From Pseudoalteromonas neustonica (lineage in GTDB: Bacteria; Pseudomonadota; Gammaproteobacteria; Enterobacterales; Alteromonadaceae), in NCBI RefSeq assembly GCF_001653135.1, contig NZ_BDDS01000005.1, positions 124,001 through 188,000 on the forward strand: 64,000 nucleotides of DNA, read 5' to 3'. Position 1 is the stretch's first letter. Every line of letters begins with the position of its first letter. Shown here piece by piece: positions 33,499-44,822 of this stretch. The position numbers and the translations under genes were made by a program. Below the pieces are notes generated by a model. It made no database searches and had not been told where the DNA came from. It was given only the letters and a program-made list of their open reading frames with translations.

Positions 33499-35583
33499 AT
33501 GGCAGATTTATCGAAGTACAGAAACATTGGTATTTTCGCGCACGTTGATGCGGGTAAGACCACGACTACTGAGCGTATCCTAAAGCTTACTGGTCAAATC
33601 CATAAAACTGGTGAGGTTCATGATGGTGAATCAACAACTGACTTCATGGAACAAGAAGCTGAGCGCGGTATTACTATCCAGTCTGCGGCTGTAAGCTGTT
33701 TCTGGAAAGATCACCGTTTTAACGTTATCGATACTCCTGGACACGTTGACTTCACAGTTGAAGTATACCGTTCACTAAAAGTACTTGATGGCGGCATCGG
33801 TGTATTCTGTGGTTCTGGTGGTGTTGAGCCACAATCAGAAACTAACTGGCGTTATGCTAACGAATCAGAAGTTGCACGTGTTATTTTCGTAAATAAATTA
33901 GACCGTATGGGTGCTGATTTTTACCGTGTAACTGAGCAAGTACGTAAAGTACTTGGTGCAAACCCACTAATCATGACGTTACCAATCGGTATCGAAGATG
34001 AGTTTGTTGGTGTTGTAGATGTTCTAACTAAAAAAGCATACGTTTGGGATGACACTGGTCTTCCAGAGAACTACGAGATCACAGACGTTCCAGCAGACAT
34101 GGTAGAGAAAACTGACGAATACTATGAAATGCTTGTTGAAACTGCTTTAGAGCAAGACGACGAACTTCTTGAAGCATACATGGAAGGTGAAGCGCCTTCT
34201 CTTGAAGATATCAAGCGTTGTATCCGTAAAGGTACTCGTGACCTTGCTTTCTTCCCTACATACTGTGGTTCTGCTTTCAAGAACAAAGGTATGCAACTAA
34301 TTCTTGACGCTGTTGTTGATTACTTACCGTGTCCTACAGAAGTTGATCCTCAACCTCTTATGGATGAAGAAGGTAATGAAAATGGCGAGTTCGCAGTAGT
34401 ATCTACTGATGAACCATTCAAAGCGTTAGCATTCAAAATCATGGATGACCGTTTTGGTGCATTAACATTCGTACGTATCTACTCTGGTAAACTAAATAAG
34501 GGTGACACTATCCTTAACGCGTTTACTGGTAAAACTGAGCGTGTTGGCCGTATGGTTGAGATGCAAGCAGATGACCGTAACGAATTAACTAGCGCACAAG
34601 CTGGTGACATCATTGCTATCGTAGGCATGAAAAACGTGCAAACTGGTCACACTTTATGTGATCCTAAGCACCCAGTAACACTTGAGCCAATGGTATTCCC
34701 AACTCCAGTAATCTCGATTGCTGTACAGCCTAAAGATAAAGGCGGTAATGAGAAAATGGGTGTTGCTATCGGTAAAATGGTTGCAGAAGATCCATCTTTC
34801 CAAGTTGAGACTGATGAAGATTCAGGCGAAACTATCCTTAAAGGTATGGGTGAGCTTCACTTAGATATCAAAGTTGATATCCTTAAGCGTACTTACGGCG
34901 TAGACCTTATCGTTGGTCAACCACAGGTTGCTTACCGTGAAACTATCACTCGTGAAATCGAAGATAGCTACACGCATAAGAAACAATCTGGTGGTTCTGG
35001 TCAGTTCGGTAAAATCGACTACCGCATCAAGCCAGGTGAAATTGCTTCAGGCTTCACGTTTAAATCATCAGTTGTTGGTGGTAACGTACCTAAAGAATTC
35101 TGGCCTGCAGTTGAGAAAGGCTTTAAGTCAATGATGAACGAAGGTGTTCTAGCTGGCTTCCCAGTACTTGACGTTGAAGTTGAACTTTTCGACGGTGGTT
35201 TCCATGCCGTGGATTCATCTGCAATCGCGTTCGAAATCGCTGCTAAAGGCGCTTTCCGTCAATCGATCCCTAAAGCGGGCGCACAACTTCTTGAGCCAAT
35301 CATGAAAGTTGACGTGTTCACACCAGAAGATCACGTTGGTGACGTAATCGGTGACCTTAACCGTCGTCGTGGTATGATGAAAGACCAAGAAGCTGGTTTA
35401 ACTGGTATCCGTATTAAAGCTGATGTTCCGTTATCAGAAATGTTCGGTTACATCGGTACACTACGTACAATGACATCAGGTCGTGGTCAGTTCTCTATGG
35501 AGTTCTCACACTATGCACCGTGTCCACAAAGCGTAGCTGATACAGTAATCGCTGCAGAAAAAGAGAAAAAAGCTGCTAAGTAA
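33499..35583 (+). CDS. fusA: Elongation factor G (stand-alone copy)
   Basis: A translation GTPase of 694 residues. Seen: G1 [13 protein letters not shown] at about 14-26, the switch region with [10 protein letters not shown]3 [15 protein letters not shown]4 NKLDRMGAD, followed by domains II-V ending [16 protein letters not shown]. It is complete. It does not sit in the rpsL-rpsG-fusA-tuf operon but alone after the GalNAc locus, with its own promoter region (TATACT at 33454 may be the -10) and terminator. Many Alteromonadales and Vibrionales keep two EF-G genes, and this is probably the second, perhaps specialised in recycling or stress; that division of labour is inference. Confidence 0.93.
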   Translation: MADLSKYRNIGIFAHVDAGKTTTTERILKLTGQIHKTGEVHDGESTTDFMEQEAERGITIQSAAVSCFWKDHRFNVIDTPGHVDFTVEVYRSLKVLDGGIGVFCGSGGVEPQSETNWRYANESEVARVIFVNKLDRMGADFYRVTEQVRKVLGANPLIMTLPIGIEDEFVGVVDVLTKKAYVWDDTGLPENYEITDVPADMVEKTDEYYEMLVETALEQDDELLEAYMEGEAPSLEDIKRCIRKGTRDLAFFPTYCGSAFKNKGMQLILDAVVDYLPCPTEVDPQPLMDEEGNENGEFAVVSTDEPFKALAFKIMDDRFGALTFVRIYSGKLNKGDTILNAFTGKTERVGRMVEMQADDRNELTSAQAGDIIAIVGMKNVQTGHTLCDPKHPVTLEPMVFPTPVISIAVQPKDKGGNEKMGVAIGKMVAEDPSFQVETDEDSGETILKGMGELHLDIKVDILKRTYGVDLIVGQPQVAYRETITREIEDSYTHKKQSGGSGQFGKIDYRIKPGEIASGFTFKSSVVGGNVPKEFWPAVEKGFKSMMNEGVLAGFPVLDVEVELFDGGFHAVDSSAIAFEIAAKGAFRQSIPKAGAQLLEPIMKVDVFTPEDHVGDVIGDLNRRRGMMKDQEAGLTGIRIKADVPLSEMFGYIGTLRTMTSGRGQFSMEFSHYAPCPQSVADTVIAAEKEKKAAK

Positions 35584-35602
35584 TTAGCCTTTTAAATCTT
35601 TG

Positions 35603-35631
35603 AAAAAACCCGCACTTGTTGCGGGTTTTTT
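35603..35631 (+). terminator. Intrinsic terminator after fusA
   Basis: AAAAAACCCGCA, a short loop, TGCGGGTTTTTT, 19 bases after the fusA stop. The flanking A-run makes it symmetrical. Confidence 0.93.
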
Positions 35632-36166
35632 ATTGCCTAACACTAAAAATATTTAACCATTCTAGCGGGCTAAATAAAGCGCTAACAGCGTTATAAGTTT
35701 TTCATGTACGACTGCATGGATGCAGGAGGTACAGCAATGCAGGAGCAATGGCCGAGAACAACACCATGTCAAAATTTCTGCCTTGTTATCACTGTATTTA
35801 TCTTTCGCTATAAATGGTCATTAACTTAACACGATTGGTACAACTTTTTTTTGAGAAACTCTTTTTCTTGATTTTTTTTCTTCACTTGTTGATTATTGGA
35901 ACTTTAGTTTAATAGTTTTTAATATGTTCAACTAAAAGGATTGAGCTAGTTCATTTTTAGAGATTCGCTTTTAAAAAAGATAATTAATTAACTTGTGGCT
36001 TATTAACGGCTTAGAATAAATACTTTAGGTCTAGGTAAAAGGTAGTGTAAATGCTCTTGTGTACCTGTTTCTATAAGGGTAAAATTCTCTTCTGATTTAT
36101 AGTTTTTAACTATTAATAAAAAAGGAAACCTTCCTCAGAAGAGGGTGCAAACAAAAGAGCCTTAAT
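35632..36166. other. Intergenic stretch with possible interspersed element
   Basis: No firm gene. A 41-codon open frame at 35704-35829 (it contains DCMDAGGTAMQEQWPRTTP) lies in a block that is more GC-rich than its surroundings. I recall similar blocks repeated between genes in Pseudoalteromonas and Shewanella, so it is more likely an interspersed repeat than a gene. The remainder to 36166 is AT-rich and shows nothing else. Confidence 0.35.
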
Positions 36167-36592
36167 ATGAATATAGTAAAATTAAGTCCGAACTGGATGT
36201 TGCAAGCAATTAAAATTATTTTTGCCCTCGTTACAACATACAGTGTTGTAGCTGTAATGGATTTGAAAATAGTTACTATGGTAATTATTCCCACTTTTCT
36301 TGTGCTTACTTTGTTTAATGTAATGAAATTACGATTTTTGCATTGCTACAAAGCGGGTATTTATTATTCTGGTATTTTAGGTCGGCAATATATTAATGCG
36401 GATGAAATAACAGCCATTACTTTTAAGCGACATAGCATTATTACTGAGTTTAAAGTTCAGTTGGCATCTGGAAAGGTTGAGTCTTTCTACAATTGGCAAT
36501 TTAATGAAGAGCAAATGAAGGGCATTCTGGATTTGTATGCGCGTAGTTTGGCTTGCAGTAAAAAAGAAAGCAATCAACGCTGTAATGCTTAA
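36167..36592 (+). CDS. Small membrane protein of unknown function
   Basis: 141 residues with two closely spaced membrane helices at about 12-32 and 35-53, then a soluble part of about 85 residues (YYSGILGRQYINADEITAIT) that resembles the bacterial PH-like membrane proteins. No catalytic motif seen and no operon partner. It stands alone and is followed by a strong terminator. Confidence 0.65.
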   Translation: MNIVKLSPNWMLQAIKIIFALVTTYSVVAVMDLKIVTMVIIPTFLVLTLFNVMKLRFLHCYKAGIYYSGILGRQYINADEITAITFKRHSIITEFKVQLASGKVESFYNWQFNEEQMKGILDLYARSLACSKKESNQRCNA

Positions 36593-36616
36593 GTAAAGAT
36601 GATGATTCTTGAGATT

Positions 36617-36644
36617 AAATAGACCGCTTTTTAGCGGTCTATTT
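36617..36644. terminator. Bidirectional intrinsic terminator
   Basis: AAATAGACCGCT, short T loop, AGCGGTCTATTT, a 12-bp perfect stem with A- and T-rich flanks. It lies between the membrane-protein gene (plus) and the nuclease gene (minus) and can serve both. Confidence 0.85.
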
Positions 36645-36664
36645 CGTTATGTAGATTTAGTAAG

Positions 36665-39403
36665 TTACTTTTTAATACGCCTTCTTGCTAATAATGGTAA
36701 AGCGAGCAAACTTAACCAACCTAATGAGCCAGAGTTACTCTTCTTTTCATCCACTTTATCTATATTAATAAATACCAACTGTGCTGCTGATAAATTCCCG
36801 GCACTATCTTGAGCTTGTACCATTAAGGTAATTTTACGTTCAAGGTCGTAATCCAGTTCTGTAGCGAGAATAAGCTGACCTTGTGCATCAATTGTAACGG
36901 CATCATTACCTGATACAACAAAGCTAACTACAGGTGTGTATGCTTCATCTGCATCACTAAAATTAAGCGTGCCTATTACGGCACCTACCGCACTATTCTC
37001 TGCAATGCTAAAGGTTTGTTCAGGCGCTAAAACAGGCGCTTGTGGTTCTGGGATTGGCTCAACTGGTGGCTCAGATTTTATATCGATAATGACAGGATCA
37101 TGATCTGATGCACGGTATGCGTTGTCTGCGTATAAGCTTGCTTGCTGTGTGTCTGATTTTGATTCGAGGTTGTAATCTAAGCTAATAGGCTCATCAGCAT
37201 TGATATGCCAATCTGTCGCAGCGACTACTTTTGCAAGCAGGGTTGGGCTTGCTACAGCGTGATCTAAGCTACCTAATCGTCCTGAGAAGCTATAAGAGTA
37301 ACTAAAAGTGTTGCCATTAAGTTCGGCGACAACATTCTTATACCCTTTATCAGCAAATGCGCGAATTGGATCTTCCATTGCATATGCGTTCATATCACCG
37401 ACAAGGATAATATCTTCATCATCGATACCGGTAGGTTTACTGTTTAACCAGTCAGCATAAGCATTTGCACCCGCAACGCGAATTTCATTCCAGCAAGCTT
37501 GACCATCACCTAAATCAGCGTTGTTACCTTCTGCGCTACGACAGCCGCCTTTTGATTTTAAATGGGCGACAGCAACTGTAAATACTTCTTCGGTACTAAG
37601 TGATTTAAAGCTTTGCGCAATAGGCGCACGGTTACTGTAATCAAATGGTGTTTGCGTTGTTATGGCCGCAGTGCCTACTTCTTCTACTTTATTAGCGCGG
37701 TAAATTAATGCGGTAGTGATTTGATCTGTACCAATTTGATTTACAGCAAAATCAACAAAAGCGTATTGGTTTTCAGCATCTTCATCATTGAGTGCTTTAA
37801 CTAGGCTGGCAATGGCGCTAAATTCACCAAAACCATCGTTTTCAATTTCCATTAAACCAATAACATCGGCTTTAAGCGCTGTAATTGCACTGACTAATTT
37901 TGCTTGTTGGCGAACAAATTCTGCTTCGTTATCTGCACCGCGACTTGTTGGAAAACCACCGCCTTGACCATCACCATTAAAGTAATTAAGTACGTTGAAG
38001 CTGGCAATACGTAAGTCGGCTTGCTCGTTTAATGCAGGTGCATCTGGGCGAGGGTTGGTAGCAATAAATGTTGGTGCAATCGTTGGGTGAAGACGGTAGC
38101 GATTAAAGCTGTAGCCCAATACTCCGGTAATCGTATTAACAGAGTCACCTAAACGTAACGTATTATAAGCATCAAGCCCAACACCCGGGTAAGCGATTGG
38201 ATCGCGGTTTTGCTTCGTTGAGCCGTCATCGACTAAAATTTGTTTTTTAAGGTTCTCAGCTTCGTGGGCATTGGCTGCATCACCAGGTAAGGCAACTTGC
38301 GTACCCTGATATAGACGTTCCGTGGCGAGTTCAACTTCACCGAAACGACCTAGCGCATAGTTATTGGTGACCACTAAAGGTTGCTCTAATGTGACCAACA
38401 TACCTTCAAAGGCTTCAAAATCATTCGTATCAGCAACAGGTAAAGATATTTTTGTTGCTGTAGATGTTAAGTCTGCTGCACAGACTTTAATTTGGCTAAC
38501 GTCGCCAATTTGTGTTGCGTTGAAGTATTCAGCGACACTGCCCTTAACACGAACGTGATCACCCACATTAACGTCAGTAGTATTAGCGTAAATAAATACA
38601 CCTTCAGAGGTCAGTGGGTTGTTGTCAATATCAGCATCAAGCGAGGTGATAAAAAAGCCATTGAGTTGATCGTCGGCCTGTAGATCCGCCGTTACAATAC
38701 CTTCAAGCTCAACGATGGTATTGATCAATGGGCTTTCATCACTGGCACCTTGAATGGCGTTAATCGTAGTTTTAGCAGCGCCGCACTCTAATGGAGTAAC
38801 CGGTTCTGGATCAGGGTCTGGTGTTGGTTCTGTGCTTTCGCCATGAAAACCAATGCCTGAAAAGTCATCTTTATCAAACTGCACCCATTGTGCACTTGGA
38901 TCAAATTCTGCCGTGGCATCTGTACGGCCTATTGTAATACTGAGATTGCGACGCAGTGATTTATCTTTAGTGGCAACACCGCCGGCAGACCACTCTTGGC
39001 CAGGATCAACGCCTAGTTGACCAAAACTATCAACGATAGTGCCATCTTTAGTAAGTATTAAAGCATCATCACCATTAAAATAGGTAACAGTTGCTTCAAT
39101 ATCAGCTTTCGCTTTAAGTTCGTCTACAGAGCCTGCGTTAACAATTACATAGGTGCTATTTGCAGCTAAACTACCAGATAGGTCAAGTGTATTATTTGGA
39201 CTGGTTAGATCGCCGTTCCCATTTGAATAAAGAGAGATGTTATAGCCGTTAAGAGATAATTCAGCGCCTGAGTTGTTATAAAGCTCAATAGCTTTATTGT
39301 TAGAGCCACCTTCAACATATTCTGAAATGATTAGATTAGCGGATGCTGGTGCACTGAGACTTGCAATAACAAGTGCCAGAGGTGTTATTTTTGTATTTAT
39401 CAT
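36665..39403 (-). CDS. Extracellular nuclease with LTD domain and GlyGly-CTERM
   Basis: 912 residues, ExeM/NucH-like. Seen in order: signal peptide, a lamin-tail domain at about 23-130 (LIISEYVEGGSNNKAIELYN), an OB-fold domain at about 215-330, a large endonuclease/exonuclease/phosphatase domain at about 470-790 (LRIASFNVLNYFNGDG, GLMEIENDGFGE, VGDMNAYAMEDP, SDHDPVIIDI), a cadherin-like repeat with Ca-binding-like residues, and a C-terminal GSLGWLSLLALPLLARRR tail of the GlyGly-CTERM type. It degrades extracellular DNA, likely for phosphate, nucleosides or biofilm turnover. The tail implies processing by a rhombosortase and type II secretion, neither in the window. Confidence 0.9.
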   Translation of the reverse strand: MINTKITPLALVIASLSAPASANLIISEYVEGGSNNKAIELYNNSGAELSLNGYNISLYSNGNGDLTSPNNTLDLSGSLAANSTYVIVNAGSVDELKAKADIEATVTYFNGDDALILTKDGTIVDSFGQLGVDPGQEWSAGGVATKDKSLRRNLSITIGRTDATAEFDPSAQWVQFDKDDFSGIGFHGESTEPTPDPDPEPVTPLECGAAKTTINAIQGASDESPLINTIVELEGIVTADLQADDQLNGFFITSLDADIDNNPLTSEGVFIYANTTDVNVGDHVRVKGSVAEYFNATQIGDVSQIKVCAADLTSTATKISLPVADTNDFEAFEGMLVTLEQPLVVTNNYALGRFGEVELATERLYQGTQVALPGDAANAHEAENLKKQILVDDGSTKQNRDPIAYPGVGLDAYNTLRLGDSVNTITGVLGYSFNRYRLHPTIAPTFIATNPRPDAPALNEQADLRIASFNVLNYFNGDGQGGGFPTSRGADNEAEFVRQQAKLVSAITALKADVIGLMEIENDGFGEFSAIASLVKALNDEDAENQYAFVDFAVNQIGTDQITTALIYRANKVEEVGTAAITTQTPFDYSNRAPIAQSFKSLSTEEVFTVAVAHLKSKGGCRSAEGNNADLGDGQACWNEIRVAGANAYADWLNSKPTGIDDEDIILVGDMNAYAMEDPIRAFADKGYKNVVAELNGNTFSYSYSFSGRLGSLDHAVASPTLLAKVVAATDWHINADEPISLDYNLESKSDTQQASLYADNAYRASDHDPVIIDIKSEPPVEPIPEPQAPVLAPEQTFSIAENSAVGAVIGTLNFSDADEAYTPVVSFVVSGNDAVTIDAQGQLILATELDYDLERKITLMVQAQDSAGNLSAAQLVFINIDKVDEKKSNSGSLGWLSLLALPLLARRRIKK

Positions 39404-39531
39404 TTTATTCCCGTGTGTGTGGATCCCAATTGGGGGAACTAGTTTAGGGATTTTTTATGACAAATAAAATACAAAATGTTAATAAAATGAAAGTGAAAAG
39501 AGCGAGGGCTCACTCTTTTCAAAGGGAAAGC

Positions 39532-40548
<1,017 letters not shown>

Positions 40549-42405
40549 CTAGTCTAAAATTGGAAAGCTAACCACGCGATTTCTGCCACTTTGTTTTGCG
40601 TGATAAAGCGCTTTATCTGCACAATCAGTGAATAATCCCGGGTTATTTATATCTTCAGCGACGGCACAGTATACCCCCGCACTAATGGTAAATTTTATCT
40701 CTGTGCTTGCCACTTTTATCGCAGCATCCATGATTGCTTGGCGTATATTCTGCGCTATCTCAAGGGCACCATCGAGAGGTGTGTTTGGCAGTAATACAAC
40801 AAATTCTTCACCACCATAGCGGGCGACTTCATCAAGCGGACGCTTTAAATGGCTTTTGATTATTTGTGCAACGGCTTGTATGGCCTGATCGCCGGTTAAA
40901 TGTCCGTATGTGTCATTGATTTTTTTAAAGTGATCTATATCGAACATTATCACGCTCAGTGGGGTTTGTTCTCTGCGTGAGCGGCGTAAATCCATGACCA
41001 GTTTTTTATCGAAGTAGCGGCGGTTTTTTACTTGCGTGAGTGCATCTTCCATATTCATCTGTTCTAATGCGCGGTTTTTTTCTTCTAGCTCTCGCAGGGT
41101 AACTTGTAATTCAAAAGTACGTTCTTCTATGTTTGCTTCAAGATCTAAATGAGCCTGTTCTTGCAGCTCAATACGCTCTTGTAATAAGGCATCTTGCGCC
41201 TCGCTTTGGGCAATACGTGCTTGCTGAGAAGCAATTTGTGCATCACGTTCAATTAAAAAGTATTTAATGGTCGCAAAGCTTAAACTCAAAGCGCACACTA
41301 AAAAGCTGATAAACATGAAGGGCAGGCCGCGGGTATTAAAATCAAACAAACCAAAAACCACAATATTGAGATAAACCAGTGCGGCAAAAAATGAGATGGC
41401 ACCACATAATAGGGCACTAGTTGGATGGCTGCGGCTTTGCTTTACGTCATATACGATTGCGGTGCAATGGATTAACATGATTAAAGAGCTAGCTATTAGG
41501 GTGTAACTTACTAATAAACTTGTTGGTAGTAGCCAGATAACCAGTAGGCTGCTTAATAATAAGTGATTGCTCCATCGTTGCAGAGACTGTATAGGAGACT
41601 TGTTAGATTGGCGCATGCGATTAAATAAAGGTTGGAACAAACCTGTTGTAATTATGAGCATGCAAGGAATAGCAAGTTGTTGTAAGCTCGGTATTGATGG
41701 GTGAAAATAGCGATAACCAAAGCCATACAAGTAAACGAGTTGCAACCATAAAGTAATTAATATACAGCCACTCAAGGCAAAATAGCTTTTTCGAGAAAAA
41801 CCAAATAATACAAAACATGTAATAGCCAGAGATAGAACAAAACCAATTAACAACCCATACAACAGGTTAAATTTACTTTTATATTTTAGATATTCATCGT
41901 GCTGCCATACGCTAATTGGAACGCGAACACCGCCTTTAGTTTCAACCCGAAGAAATACTTCACTGCTGCTTAATGGTGGCAAGCTTAATTTAACCAGTAA
42001 AGATTCGTTCTTAATTTGGCGATTATCCAGCGGCAGTGCATCACCAATTTCTTTAAATAATAGGGTGCTACCTTTGTGATAATGAAACACAGTTACTTTA
42101 TCAAGTAATGGGTTATCAATAGAGAGCAAAGCTGGTAATTCATAACTCTCAGCGTTAGTCATTATAAACTTAATCCAAACAGCGTGATTAGCAATGCCAA
42201 GGTTTAGGCTCTGTTGATTAAGTTGTTGCCATGATTTAGCGGGTAATAGTTTAGCTTGCTCAGGCGTGAGAGGCTGCTGTGTGTAAGCAAAAGAAATGTC
42301 TTGAAGGTGTTTAAAGTGTTTATCTAAAGTGATGCCTTTAGCGTGAGAAGCAACTGATATTAACAGCAGCGTAAAACCACCAAAAAACAACCAAGCACAC
42401 TTCAT
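40549..42405 (-). CDS. 7TM-DISM diguanylate cyclase
   Basis: 618 residues. Seen: signal peptide, a periplasmic 7TMR-DISMED2 domain at about 25-165, seven membrane helices at about 180-385, a coiled coil at about 390-450 and a GGDEF domain with an intact GGEEF loop (RYGGEEFVVLLPN). It makes c-di-GMP in response to a ligand bound outside the inner membrane, usually a carbohydrate; the ligand here is unknown. It lies between tatD and hemB, 2 bases from the tatD stop side, so it is probably read with the tat genes. Confidence 0.92.
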   Translation of the reverse strand: MKCAWLFFGGFTLLLISVASHAKGITLDKHFKHLQDISFAYTQQPLTPEQAKLLPAKSWQQLNQQSLNLGIANHAVWIKFIMTNAESYELPALLSIDNPLLDKVTVFHYHKGSTLLFKEIGDALPLDNRQIKNESLLVKLSLPPLSSSEVFLRVETKGGVRVPISVWQHDEYLKYKSKFNLLYGLLIGFVLSLAITCFVLFGFSRKSYFALSGCILITLWLQLVYLYGFGYRYFHPSIPSLQQLAIPCMLIITTGLFQPLFNRMRQSNKSPIQSLQRWSNHLLLSSLLVIWLLPTSLLVSYTLIASSLIMLIHCTAIVYDVKQSRSHPTSALLCGAISFFAALVYLNIVVFGLFDFNTRGLPFMFISFLVCALSLSFATIKYFLIERDAQIASQQARIAQSEAQDALLQERIELQEQAHLDLEANIEERTFELQVTLRELEEKNRALEQMNMEDALTQVKNRRYFDKKLVMDLRRSRREQTPLSVIMFDIDHFKKINDTYGHLTGDQAIQAVAQIIKSHLKRPLDEVARYGGEEFVVLLPNTPLDGALEIAQNIRQAIMDAAIKVASTEIKFTISAGVYCAVAEDINNPGLFTDCADKALYHAKQSGRNRVVSFPILD

Positions 42406-42407
42406 TG

Positions 42408-43190
42408 CTAGCCCTTGCGGTTGAACAATTGTTGAAAATTAAGTGTAGTTTGCTCTGCAACGGCTGTAAATTCAATGTTTTTCAGTGACGCAATAGTTTG
42501 GCAAATATAAGGTAAAAAACAGGGCTCATTACGTCGAGATTTGGGTTTAGGTGTAATAGTGCGCGGTATAAGAAAAGGTGCATCTGTTTCAATTAATAAT
42601 TTATCAAGTGGTATCAATGGCACTAGCTGCTGTAACTCTTTGCCTCTTCTTTCATCACATACCCAACCAGTGATCCCTATGTGTAAGCCTAGTGCTAAGT
42701 ATTGCTCTAATGCCTGCTGATCACCGGTAAAGCAATGGAGTACACCACGAACAGAATACATTTTTAAAATAGCGAGCATATCCTCGCTAGCATCACGTTC
42801 ATGTAGGTAAACAGGTAAATCAAGTTGTTCTGCTAGCGTTAATTGACGATGTAAAACTGAACGCTGAACATCCCGAGGTGAAAAATCACGATTATAATCT
42901 AAACCACACTCGCCAATAGCAACGACTTTCGAGTTTGCTGCTAAATGACGAAGTTGAGTCTCTAGCTGCTCATCGACAGATTTAGCATCATGCGGGTGAA
43001 CGCCCGCGGTAGCAAGCAGATCATAATCTTGAGCTAACGTAAGTGCTTGTTGGCTGGTGCTAACATCGCATCCAATTAACAGCATTTGGCCAACATCATG
43101 CGCTTTCGCGCGTGTGATGATAGCTTCATGCTGAGCATCAAATTGGTGATTTGTGAGGTTTACACCCGCATCAATAAGCATTGTTGACAT
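42408..43190 (-). CDS. tatD: TatD-family metal-dependent deoxyribonuclease
   Basis: 260 residues of the TatD hydrolase family. Seen: the start MLIDAGVNLTNHQFD (the usual metal-binding HxH is replaced by NLTNH), AGVHPHDAK near residue 59, IGECGLDYNRDFSP near 92, HERDASEDM, HCFTGD and the final ETDAPFLIPR near 202. It is a 3'-5' exonuclease thought to act in DNA repair; linkage to tatABC is common but it is not needed for export. The ATG at 43190 overlaps the stop of the upstream gene by one base. Confidence 0.92.
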   Translation of the reverse strand: MSTMLIDAGVNLTNHQFDAQHEAIITRAKAHDVGQMLLIGCDVSTSQQALTLAQDYDLLATAGVHPHDAKSVDEQLETQLRHLAANSKVVAIGECGLDYNRDFSPRDVQRSVLHRQLTLAEQLDLPVYLHERDASEDMLAILKMYSVRGVLHCFTGDQQALEQYLALGLHIGITGWVCDERRGKELQQLVPLIPLDKLLIETDAPFLIPRTITPKPKSRRNEPCFLPYICQTIASLKNIEFTAVAEQTTLNFQQLFNRKG

Positions 43191-43693
43191 TAATTTGTTC
43201 GTTTAACGCGAATTGAACGATTATAACCTGCTTTTTTCAATAGGAATGAATTGAACATACCGCGTGTGATTTCGACTGTATCGTTAGCCCTCAGGCGTAT
43301 GCTATCAGAGCCCACTTGACGCCATTGCTGGCCATTTTCCAAGTTAATGATTAATTCACCATACGGCGCTTCTTCTATGCTGCTAATCACTGCGGTAATT
43401 TCATCATCATTGTCTTTAGCCGCTTCTTTGTGCTCTAAGCCAAAATCTTCATTTTTTGCTTTTGCCGTATTTTTAGACTCAGCTATTGAGGCGGGTGCTG
43501 CGTCTTTTAACGATTGTGACGTTGTTACTGGTTTACTCAATGGTTTACCAGCCATGATATTGTCGTAGCAAAGTAAACGATTAAAGTCATTTTCAACAAA
43601 AGTACACGCTTGCAATGCTTGTAGGTTAACTTCATTAGCATTAGCGATAGGGACACTTAACAGAGCTAATAATGGTAGTAGTTGTTTTTTCAT
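43190..43693 (-). CDS. Periplasmic protein of unknown function
   Basis: About 167 residues. The ATG at 43693 is chosen because AAGGA lies 6 bases upstream and a signal peptide (MKKQLLPLLALLSVPIANA) follows directly; an ATG at 43711 lies inside tatC. Seen: a cysteine pair in LQACTF and RLLCYDN, a charged low-complexity linker at about 55-95, and a C-terminal region GQQWRQVGSDSIRLRAND like small SH3-type folds. The LxCYD pattern also occurs in some secretion-associated proteins, but I do not assign a function. It starts one base after the tatC stop. Confidence 0.7.
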   Translation of the reverse strand: MKKQLLPLLALLSVPIANANEVNLQALQACTFVENDFNRLLCYDNIMAGKPLSKPVTTSQSLKDAAPASIAESKNTAKAKNEDFGLEHKEAAKDNDDEITAVISSIEEAPYGELIINLENGQQWRQVGSDSIRLRANDTVEITRGMFNSFLLKKAGYNRSIRVKRTN

Positions 43694-43694
43694 T

Positions 43695-44438
43695 TTATTC
43701 CTTAGACTCATGTTGTTCAGGTTTAGCGGTGTAAAAAGTCGCTAAAATTAAACCAATTTCAAATAATACTAGCATCGGAAGCGCTAATAATGATTGCGAG
43801 AGTACGTCAGGTGGCGTTAAAAACATAGCAACGACAAATACACCAACGACAATATACGGTCGTTTTTCTTTTAAACTTTGCGTGGTTGTCGCACCACTCC
43901 AGCATAGCAGCATAATAGCTACTGGGATTTCAAAGGCGACGCCAAAAGCAAAGAATAACTTTAATGCAAAGCTCAAGTAACTGCTGATATCGGGTGCAAG
44001 TGTCATCATTTCGGGACCGGCACTGGTAAAAAAACCAAGAATAATCGGCAATACGATAAAATAACAAAATGCGATACCACCATAAAAAAGTATAATGCTT
44101 GATGCTAAAATAGGCATCAGCATACGTTTTTCATGTTGATACAAACCTGGTGCAATGAACCCCCAGATTTGATGTAATATCAGTGGTATAGAAGCAAATA
44201 AAGCAACAAATAAAGTTAATTTAAATGGTGCAAAAAATGGTGCCGTTACATCTGTTGCGATCATTGTTGCTGTACTTGGTAAGTGAGCAACTAATGGTGC
44301 AGCAACAAAGCTATAAATATCATTGGCAAAGTAAACGAGAGCAATAAAAAATAATAAAATAGTTAATAAAGCTTTCATTAGACGATTTCGTAACTCAATT
44401 AAATGACTCACGAAGCCAGATTGTGTTTGTTCAGCCAT
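43695..44438 (-). CDS. tatC: Sec-independent translocase subunit TatC
   Basis: 247 residues with six membrane helices. Seen: the N-terminal FVSHLIELRNRLMKAL, the conserved Glu stretch in LTLFVALFASIPLILHQIWG, FIAPGLYQHEKR and a first-periplasmic-loop Pro-rich piece. TatC recognises the twin-arginine signal of folded substrates together with TatB. The GH109 protein at 26361 is one likely substrate. The order tatA-tatB-tatC is the enterobacterial one. Confidence 0.97.
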   Translation of the reverse strand: MAEQTQSGFVSHLIELRNRLMKALLTILLFFIALVYFANDIYSFVAAPLVAHLPSTATMIATDVTAPFFAPFKLTLFVALFASIPLILHQIWGFIAPGLYQHEKRMLMPILASSIILFYGGIAFCYFIVLPIILGFFTSAGPEMMTLAPDISSYLSFALKLFFAFGVAFEIPVAIMLLCWSGATTTQSLKEKRPYIVVGVFVVAMFLTPPDVLSQSLLALPMLVLFEIGLILATFYTAKPEQHESKE

Positions 44439-44484
44439 AACTTAACTCGCTACCAATGAGTAGACCAAAGACAACAAAAATAAT

Positions 44485-44817
44485 TCACTTTTGTTCATCG
44501 TTACTCACTTTATTGTTTTGATCTGAAGATTCTTTTTTATAACTATGAGTGACAGAATCGGCCGCTTTTTGCAGTTCATCAACAGAACTTTTGAGCGCAG
44601 GACTTAAATCTTGCATACTTTGTTGCTCTGCTTTTTTTAAATTTTGATGCAGTTCGTGTACGCGAAGCTCTTCGTTAACTTCAGCTTTGACTGAGTTAGC
44701 TAATGATTTTATAGTTTTTATCCAGCGACTTACTGTGCGAATAGCAACGGGCAAGCGTTCAGGCCCCAGTACAACGAGCCCAACGATTAAAACAACAACA
44801 AGTTCCCACATGCCCAT
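44485..44817 (-). CDS. tatB: Sec-independent translocase subunit TatB
   Basis: 110 residues with one N-terminal helix (MGMWELVVVLIVGLVVLGPE), the RLPVAIRT hinge and an amphipathic helix, then an acidic/basic tail. The GPERLP motif is diagnostic. It lies 5 bases after tatA and 46 bases before tatC. Confidence 0.95.
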   Translation of the reverse strand: MGMWELVVVLIVGLVVLGPERLPVAIRTVSRWIKTIKSLANSVKAEVNEELRVHELHQNLKKAEQQSMQDLSPALKSSVDELQKAADSVTHSYKKESSDQNNKVSNDEQK

Positions 44818-44822
44818 TTTAA

